Positions 58,481 through 64,000 of a DNA stretch of 64,000 nucleotides are shown piece by piece. The stretch lies in NCBI GenBank assembly GCA_000381605.1, contig KB906758.1, forward strand, positions 372,001 through 436,000, read 5' to 3'. Source of the DNA: Acidobacteriaceae bacterium KBS 89. GTDB taxonomy: Bacteria; Acidobacteriota; Terriglobia; Terriglobales; Acidobacteriaceae. The notes below the pieces were generated by a model. The model ran no database searches, was not told the DNA's origin, and worked only from the letters and a program-made list of their open reading frames with translations. Within the stretch, counting starts at the first letter, position 1, and every line of letters begins with the position of its first letter. The position numbers and the translations under genes are program-made.

Positions 58481-59381
58481 AGACACGGCACAGATTGAGG
58501 GTTGGCAACGTGTGACCCGAGAGGTGCATAACCATGGAGGGGTGATCTTCGGGCAACTCCGGCATGGTGGCCGCGCGAGCCATATCTCGCATCAGCCAAA
58601 CGGTCAGGCTCCAGTCAGCTCCACCGAGACTGGGGCGACGAAAGCGATCTCCATGGCCTTCAATGCGGATGGTAGGCCAGCATTCCTGGTGCAAAGCAAA
58701 CCTCGCTCGCTGAGGACAGAGGAGGTGTCGCGCATCGTTTCCGAGTTCGGAGTGGCAGCACGCAATGCACGTGAAGGTGGCCTGGACGGCGTCGAAATCC
58801 ACGGTGCCAACGGATATCTCCATGATCAGTTCATTAATGGGGCGCTCAACACACGCGACGACCGCTACGGTGGTTCGATTGCCAATCGCATTCGCTTCAC
58901 GCTGGAGGCGGTCGATGCGGTAGTCGATGCGATAGGCGGTGATCGTACCGGCATCCGCCTGTCTCCTTTTGGCCGCTATAACGAGATGCCACCTTTCCAC
59001 GATGAGGCCGAGACATATATGACCCTTGCGGAGGAACTGTCTCGTCGCAAGCTCGCCTATGTGCATATTAGTGATCAAACTACGATGGGCGAGCACGGCA
59101 CCATCCCCGTCCCAAAAAACTATCTCAGGGAGTTACGCCAAGTCTTTGGTGGCACCTTCATCCTTGCCGGAGGCTATCTCCGAGACAATGGCCAGGCCGC
59201 CATCGATGCGAACGAGACCGATCTCATTGCGATCGGGAAACCCTTCGTTGCCAACCCGGACCTGGTCGAGCGGCTGCGCCATCGTCTGCCGCTGAACGAG
59301 TGGGACTCAAGCACGTTCTACACCCGGGGGGCCAAGGGATATACCGACTATCCGGTTTATGAGACCGAATACGTCATGTGA
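58395..59381 (+). CDS. Old yellow enzyme (NemA-like ene-reductase), 5'-truncated
   Basis: From about 58470 the frame encodes an OYE-family flavoprotein: G-W-Q-R-V-T-R-E-V-H-N-H-G-G, G-Q-L-R-H-G-G-R, E-I-H-G-A-N-G-Y-L-H-D-Q-F (substrate His and Asn), R-D-D-R-Y-G-G-S, and I-A-I-G-K-P-F-V-A-N-P-D. OYE proteins reduce activated C=C bonds with NADPH. The first ~60 residues, with the FMN-binding barrel start, are absent. The DNA there is the antisense of a LysR C-terminus, so the start codons in this frame (TTG 58395, ATG 58461) are accidental. Q-L-R-H replaces the usual Q-L-W-H. Probably inactive. Confidence 0.75.
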   Translation: MRSSSTITRTFAGNVRVLGHNRVMGISPPDTAQIEGWQRVTREVHNHGGVIFGQLRHGGRASHISHQPNGQAPVSSTETGATKAISMAFNADGRPAFLVQSKPRSLRTEEVSRIVSEFGVAARNAREGGLDGVEIHGANGYLHDQFINGALNTRDDRYGGSIANRIRFTLEAVDAVVDAIGGDRTGIRLSPFGRYNEMPPFHDEAETYMTLAEELSRRKLAYVHISDQTTMGEHGTIPVPKNYLRELRQVFGGTFILAGGYLRDNGQAAIDANETDLIAIGKPFVANPDLVERLRHRLPLNEWDSSTFYTRGAKGYTDYPVYETEYVM

Positions 59382-59461
59382 AACATATTTTCCGTCGTTC
59401 GGCTGATGGCTCTGCTTTCAAAGCCGCCATATGTAACTGAAGACACAGAAAGGATACAACG

Positions 59462-60106
59462 ATGTCAAATCTATCGACTGCTTTCATGATTCCGGACTCT
59501 TTGCTTGCGAAAGAGGCCACTGATCTGCTGCGTCAGCATTCCACGGATCTGCTCTTTAATCACTCGATTCGGGTCTACTTGTTCGCGGCGGAGCAGGGCC
59601 GTCAACAAAAGCTTCGTTTCGACCCTGAGCTTCTCTATGTCGCGGCCGCCTTTCACGATTTCGGTCTCATCAAGAAATTCTCGAGTCCAGATGAACGCTT
59701 CGAAGTCGATGGCGCAAACGCGGCCCGTCAGTTCCTTACGTCACATAAGGTCCCTGAAGAACAGGTAGAAATTGCATGGGCGGCGATTGCTCTGCACACC
59801 ACTCCCGGCATCACTCAGTACATGCGCCCCGAAGTAGCTCTTCTCTATACGGGAGTCGGTCTCGATGTGCTTGGACGAGGCTTCGATCAGTTTCCTTCGG
59901 AGTTGCGCGAGAAAATCGTGGCGCGGTACCCTCGCAAGCACTTTCGGAAAGGCTTCATTCAGGAATACTTTGCCGGCTTTGCGCACAAGCCCGGCACCAC
60001 GTTCGGCACCGTTAACGCCAGCATCTGTGAACGTTTCATCCCCGGTTATAAGTTCCCCAATTCCTGCGATGTGATTGCGGCATCTCCCTTCTCGGATTCC
60101 GAATAG
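59462..60106 (+). CDS. HD-domain metal-dependent phosphohydrolase-like protein
   Basis: 214 residues. H-S-I-R-V-Y, then A-A-F-H-D-F-G-L (the HD dyad) and later A-I-A-L-H-T-T-P-G follow the HD superfamily pattern used by cyanamide hydratase-like and related enzymes. AAAGGA lies ~10 bases before the ATG. The substrate is unknown. The last 354 bp have a duplicate at 61230-61583 with no length difference. Confidence 0.85.
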   Translation: MSNLSTAFMIPDSLLAKEATDLLRQHSTDLLFNHSIRVYLFAAEQGRQQKLRFDPELLYVAAAFHDFGLIKKFSSPDERFEVDGANAARQFLTSHKVPEEQVEIAWAAIALHTTPGITQYMRPEVALLYTGVGLDVLGRGFDQFPSELREKIVARYPRKHFRKGFIQEYFAGFAHKPGTTFGTVNASICERFIPGYKFPNSCDVIAASPFSDSE

Positions 60107-60217
60107 CAAAGCTCAACGTAAGAGTAGAAAACTGAATTCCTGCGCTGAAGGCGAATGCCTGCTATTGCTGAGGGCGCACGCCTGGTCGGCACGCTGGGTG
60201 GAGAAGAGGGCAATTAC

Positions 60218-61215
60218 ATGCAGACTACAAAATTTGGAGAAACAGGCTTGACGGTTTCCGACTGTGCTTCGGCACCGCAACTTTAGGGAAGCAGACAGAA
60301 GAAGAGACGGCCTTCAAGATTCTGGATAAAGTCGCAGATGCGGGGATCACCTTTATTGACACTGCAGATGGCTATCCGATGGGAGCGGATTTCACGCTCG
60401 TCGGCCGGACCGAAGAAATCGTTGGTCGCTGGCTCAAGAACAAGCGCCAGAAATTCATTCTTGCAACCAAGGGAGGACTTCCAATGGGACCAGAACCGTG
60501 GAACCAGGGCGCCTCACGCAAGCATCTTCTGGATGCTATCGATGGCTCTCTCCGGCGACTCGGAACTGACTACGTTGACCTCTATCAGGTGCATTTCGAT
60601 GATCGTGCAACGCCGCTCGACGAAACCCTTGAGGCTCTCGACACAATCGTGCGCTCCGGCAAGGCACGCTATATCGGGGCGTCGAACATCCTTGCATATC
60701 GGCTCGCGCGCGCAATCGGGCGTTCCGACACTTTGAAGATCTCACGCTACGTCTCTGTTCAACCTCGCTATAATTTGCTCTTCCGTGAGATTGAACGTGA
60801 GCTCTTGCCTCTTGCTCAAGAAGAAGACCTCGCCGTGATCCCATTCAATCCGCTGGCAGGCGGCTTGCTGACGGGCAAATACAACCAGAATGAGACGCCA
60901 ACAGAGGGCCGGTTCTCTGCGGCAATCAGCGATAATTTCGGAGCCCTGTACCAGCAACGGTACTGGCACGACCGGCAATTTGAGACCGTTTCGCAACTCG
61001 GTGAAATTGCAAAGAGGCGAGGCGTTCCGCTGACAACACTCTCGGTGGCCTGGGTCCTTGCGAATCCAATCATCACCGCTGCCATTCTTGGCGCGAGCCG
61101 ACTCGAACAGCTAGATGACTCACTGGCTGGTGCGAATTACGCTATCGATCCGGAGCTGAAAGAACAGCTTGACGAACTCACGGCGGAGTATCGCCGCGGT
61201 GATGCGGATCGCTAG
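60218..61215 (+). pseudogene. Aldo/keto reductase, single-base frameshift near the start
   Basis: The ATG at 60218 (GAGGG upstream) opens M-Q-T-T-K-F-G-E-T-G-L-T-V-S but reaches TAG at 60284. Restoring one C at 60258-60259 gives V-S-R-L-C-F-G-T and joins the frame running to 61215: F-I-D-T-A-D-G-Y (catalytic Asp and Tyr), V-D-L-Y-Q-V-H-F-D, Y-I-G-A-S-N, I-P-F-N-P-L-A-G-G-L-L-T-G-K and I-L-G-A-S-R. Joined length ~332 residues, normal for NADPH-dependent aldo/keto reductases. An internal ATG at 60379 would lack the first barrel strand and the catalytic Asp/Tyr. Confidence 0.8.
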
Positions 61216-61229
61216 GATGCATATAAGGG

Positions 61230-61583
61230 CCTGAAGAACAGGTAGAAATTGCATGGGCGGCGATTGCTCTGCACACCACTCCCGGTGTCACTCAGTACAT
61301 GCGCCCCTAAATAGTTCTACTCTATTCGGGAGCCTGCCTCGATGTGCTTGGAAAGGGCTTCGATCAGTTTCCTTCGGAGTTGCGCGAGAAAATCGTGGCC
61401 GAATATCCTCGAAAGCGTTTCAAGGAACGCTTCATCCAGGAGTACTTTGCCTGCTTTGCGCACAAGCCCGGCACGACCTACGACACGGTGAACGTCGGCA
61501 TCTGTGAGCGTCGCATCCCTGGTTATACAACTCCTCATGCCTGCGACGTGATAGCTGAATCCCCCTTTCCCGATTCCAAATAG
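61230..61583 (+). pseudogene. Duplicate 3' part of the HD-domain gene, with nonsense codon
   Basis: Aligns without gaps to 59753-60106 (offset 1477), starting at C-C-T-G-A-A-G, codon 98 of the intact gene. Codon 124 GAA has become TAA (61308-61310). Elsewhere differences are scattered and often conservative (A-R-Y-P-R-K-H to A-E-Y-P-R-K-R). The 5' 97 codons are absent. It is a diverged, not recent, copy. Confidence 0.85.
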
Positions 61584-61735
61584 TAGCCTCCCTCATTCGC
61601 GCTGAGGTCGAAAGTGGAAAACTGCATCCATTTCTTTGAGAGCGGCATCCTTTCTTGAGACACAAGACCGCATACGACACTACGTCCCGATAGCGGGAAT
61701 CACAACCAATCCAGCAAGTTCCATGGAGTGAAGCA

Positions 61736-62653
61736 ATGGCATATATGAAAGCAATGGAGTTTACTGACGAACTGAACCTGCAGCCGGTAAGACGTCCGGT
61801 TCCCGAGCCACAGGCGGGGGAAATCTTGATTCAGGTCTGCGCCGCTGGAGTGACCCCTACAGAGAAGCTTTGGTATCCCACCAACCACTATGCGGACGGT
61901 ACAGTCCGATCCAAGGCAATTCCCGGACATGAATTCTCAGGCACAGTTGCTGGGTTAGGCGCGGGAACACTTGGCTACAGCCTGGGAGATGCTGTTTTCG
62001 GCTTGAACGATTGGTTCGCAGAGGGTGCCACGGCTGAGTTCTGCATAACAAAACCATCGACTCTTTCTCTGAAGCCATCTTCTCTTTCCCACGTCGAAGC
62101 GGCCTCAGCCCCGATTGGCTTGTTGACGGCATGGCAGGGGCTGCATGTCCGAGCAAAATTACAGAAAGGCGAACGAGTCCTTATACATGGAGGGGCTGGG
62201 GCGGTGGGACTTTTCGCAGTTCAACTTGCAAAATCGCAAGGAGCGAATGTGGTTGCCACGTCGTCCAAGGCGAACCTCGATTTTGTAAAGAGGCTTGGAG
62301 CCAATGAGGTCATCGACTATCGGGAACGCCGCTTTGAGGAGGTAGGCCTAGTCGATGTAATCTTCGATACCGTGGGTGGAGAAACCCTGGACAGATCCTG
62401 GGATCTTCTCAAACCTGGTGGCAGGTTGGTCACGATTGCTGCGGACGCAGAATCGAATACCGATCCAAGAGTAAAGAGTGCTTTTTTCATCGTCGAACAG
62501 GATGGAGAACAACTAGCTGGACTAGGCAAGCTTTTCGATTCCGGGGAATTGAAGACTTTTGTCAAAGCTGAGCTGCCAATGGAAGAAGCAGACCATGCCT
62601 ATAATGGCTCGATTGCTGGCAAGCCCGGCAAGCTAATTATCCAGACGAAATAG
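61736..62653 (+). CDS. Zinc-free MDR-family NADP-dependent oxidoreductase
   Basis: 305 residues of the quinone-reductase-like medium-chain dehydrogenase family. G-H-E-F-S-G-T-V is the catalytic-domain signature; no structural-zinc Cys cluster is present. The coenzyme loop is L-I-H-G-G-A-G-A-V-G-L-F-A-V-Q-L-A-K, then A-T-S-S-K-A-N (NADPH phosphate region), D-V-I-F-D-T-V-G-G-E and L-K-P-G-G-R-L-V. Substrates of such enzymes are enones or quinones. It ends K-P-G-K-L-I-I-Q. It stands in a neighbourhood of similar redox genes (OYE, aldo/keto reductase). Confidence 0.9.
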   Translation: MAYMKAMEFTDELNLQPVRRPVPEPQAGEILIQVCAAGVTPTEKLWYPTNHYADGTVRSKAIPGHEFSGTVAGLGAGTLGYSLGDAVFGLNDWFAEGATAEFCITKPSTLSLKPSSLSHVEAASAPIGLLTAWQGLHVRAKLQKGERVLIHGGAGAVGLFAVQLAKSQGANVVATSSKANLDFVKRLGANEVIDYRERRFEEVGLVDVIFDTVGGETLDRSWDLLKPGGRLVTIAADAESNTDPRVKSAFFIVEQDGEQLAGLGKLFDSGELKTFVKAELPMEEADHAYNGSIAGKPGKLIIQTK

Positions 62654-62756
62654 TTCCACTGTCCGAAGTTGCCCTACGTCGACTACTTGTAGAAAAGGTC
62701 GGTAGTCGTCTGGCCACAGTGTCCTCTTGAGCAGGACCAAAGTAGCGGCTGCCCAA

Positions 62757-62822
62757 TTTCTCGAAAACAGGGTTTTTGAGAAACTTCGATTTTGAAGTTG
62801 CCGAAAAGCTGACTTCACGGAG
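62757..62822. repeat. Interspersed palindromic repeat (copy C)
   Basis: TTCTCGAAAACAGGGTTTTT-GAGAAACTTCG and GAAGTTGCCGAAAAGCTGAC-TTCACGG form a shortened variant. It carries the GAGAAACTT arm that also appears in copy B. Confidence 0.65.
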
Positions 62823-62921
62823 AGCGATTGCAACCTGTCTCTACAGGTCCAGGCATGTAAATTGATTATTGTTGTTTCGCCACGTAGATTGCTCGTACGA
62901 TTCCATGCCTGGAGGAACTTT

Positions 62922-64000
62922 GTGCTGAAAGCGTTTGCTGCTAGTGCCTGCTGTAGTTTCGTGTCGTTGGGTCTGTTTGTGTCCAGCCCTGTCTCGGCTC
63001 AGACAGCGGTGCGGCCCCAACCGGACCGGCAGCAGTGGTATCTCAATGCCGGCAAGATGACCTACGTGGTGGGCGTCAATGAACAGGGCATCCTGCAATC
63101 GCTTTACTGGGGACCGAAGCTGAGCGACGGTGGTCTCGTGCCGGTGGCGAAGAGCCTGCCTGAACGCGCTTCCCAGTATGCTCCGGCAGCCACGACGCCA
63201 CAGGAGTATCCGGCATTCGGCGCAGGGATATTCCTGGAGACAGCGCTGAAGGTTAACTCGCCGAACGGGGATCGGACGCTGATCCTCAAATACGAGTCGG
63301 CAAAGGTAACTGGCTCGCAACTCGAGATCGTCCTGAAGGATACGAATGAGCCTCTGCGCGTACACCTGTACTACAAGACCTTCCCGGAGGGCGTGCTGGC
63401 GCGCTGGTCACGCATCGAAAACACAGGTAAAGGCAGCTTCGGCATTGAGAATGCCGCGTCGGCTACATGGAATCTGCCTGCTGGCACAGGTTATACACAT
63501 CGCTGGCTGACGGGTATGTGGGGCGGTGAATTCCAATTGAGCGAGGAGCCGCTAAAGACCGGAAAGAGCGTGCAGGAAAGCCGTACCGGACACACGTCGC
63601 ACGAGGCGAACCCGTGGTTTTCGATCGGCAAAGAGGGGGAAACGACCGAAGAGACCGGTCCGGTCTGGTTTGGGGAGCTTGGCTGGAGCGGGAGCTGGCA
63701 GATCGTCACTGAATATACTTCGCTGCGCCAGCCGCGGGTGACCGGCGGGTACAACCCATTCGACTTTCATTGGACGCTTGCAGCCGGCGCGTCGCTAGAG
63801 ACACCGAAGTTCTACGCGGGTTACACGGATGGCGGCGATGGCGAGGCGTCGCGCATCCTGAGCCAGTTTCAGTTGCAGGAGATCCTGCCAAAACGCGGTG
63901 AAGCGCGCCAGCCCAAGCCCCGTCCAATCATCTACAACTCCTGGGAGGCGACGGAGATGAACTTCACGGCCGACACGCAGATCGCGCTCGCCGAACGCGC
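62922..64000 (+). CDS. Alpha-galactosidase (GH36), 3' end cut by window edge
   Basis: The GTG at 62922 has GGAGG six to seven bases upstream. Signal peptide M-L-K-A-F-A-A-S-A-C-C-S-F-V-S-L-G-L-F-V with cleavage near V-S-A-Q. The N-terminal beta-supersandwich of GH36 is present (Y-W-G-P-K-L-S-D-G, R-W-S-R-I-E-N, F-G-E-L-G-W-S-G-S-W), and the catalytic barrel begins P-I-I-Y-N-S-W-E-A-T, a family signature. ~360 residues fall in the window; catalytic Asp residues lie beyond it. It hydrolyses alpha-1,6-galactosides such as raffinose; exported here. Confidence 0.92.
   Translation, partial: MLKAFAASACCSFVSLGLFVSSPVSAQTAVRPQPDRQQWYLNAGKMTYVVGVNEQGILQSLYWGPKLSDGGLVPVAKSLPERASQYAPAATTPQEYPAFGAGIFLETALKVNSPNGDRTLILKYESAKVTGSQLEIVLKDTNEPLRVHLYYKTFPEGVLARWSRIENTGKGSFGIENAASATWNLPAGTGYTHRWLTGMWGGEFQLSEEPLKTGKSVQESRTGHTSHEANPWFSIGKEGETTEETGPVWFGELGWSGSWQIVTEYTSLRQPRVTGGYNPFDFHWTLAAGASLETPKFYAGYTDGGDGEASRILSQFQLQEILPKRGEARQPKPRPIIYNSWEATEMNFTADTQIALAER

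Noticed and set aside
58260..64000. Genomic island or prophage
   Set aside because: Despite pseudogenes and redox genes, there is no integrase, transposase, phage gene, tRNA junction or attachment repeat; simple decay and rearrangement suffice.

Overview
The window looks like a chromosomal segment of an Acidobacteriota bacterium, most likely class Terriglobia (the Terriglobus / Granulicella / Edaphobacter group). I infer this from moderately high GC, single-copy housekeeping genes mixed with many small secreted or membrane proteins, a VWFA-related secreted protein, YXWGXW-repeat proteins, and a large FG-GAP/Ig-like exported protein with the odd C-terminal membrane hairpin I associate with this group. 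No phage, plasmid, CRISPR array or intact transposase is visible. No database search was possible, so all names rest on motifs read in the translations.

Layout. 1-5.7 kb: class A beta-lactamase cut by the left edge, lipA, an ExbD-like protein, then a translationally coupled pair consisting of a duplicated cysteine-motif protein and a MNIO/DUF692 enzyme with an HvfC/BufC-like tail, then a frameshifted haem-binding protein. 5.8-14.9 kb: aminotransferase, frr, Tat-exported metallo-beta-lactamase-fold hydrolase, PilZ protein, DUF4440 protein, TMEM175-like channel, and an operon of molybdopterin oxidoreductase, PLP enzyme and CPXCG protein. 15-26.5 kb: bamA, thiE, sthA plus a ROK kinase, mutM, a fused MFS/spermidine-synthase protein, and purA plus an ABM monooxygenase. 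26.6-31.7 kb: DUF4440 protein, HIT hydrolase, rpsA, membrane protein.

31.8-38.8 kb: a multi-pass membrane protein, then four tandem genes for near-identical 59-residue secreted peptides; infC with an AUU start; a receiver protein with a histone-H1-like tail facing a stand-alone DHp-like protein; tRNA-Leu(CAG); trpC-trpF; a frameshifted membrane protein; a small basic secreted peptide. 39-52.8 kb: prolyl oligopeptidase, VWA protein, two YXWGXW proteins, a zinc-ribbon protein, acnA and the 1027-residue FG-GAP protein. 52.9-64 kb is more accessory and partly decayed: an S9 peptidase remnant, two DUF2157-type membrane proteins, a DsrE-like protein, a degenerate receiver/ATPase protein, a LysR remnant joined to a 5'-truncated old-yellow enzyme, an HD protein with a broken second copy, a frameshifted aldo-keto reductase, a quinone-reductase-like enzyme, and an alpha-galactosidase running off the right edge.

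The two strongest candidates for something undescribed are (i) the four-gene tandem peptide array at 32.8-33.7 kb, whose C-terminal 21 residues are identical in all copies although the DNA differs at ten synonymous codons, and (ii) the MNIO cassette at 2.9-4.8 kb. A third theme is an interspersed palindromic intergenic repeat with about five copies between 49 and 63 kb. Several genes carry apparent one-base deletions in short homopolymers, so either real decay or sequence/assembly error must be considered.
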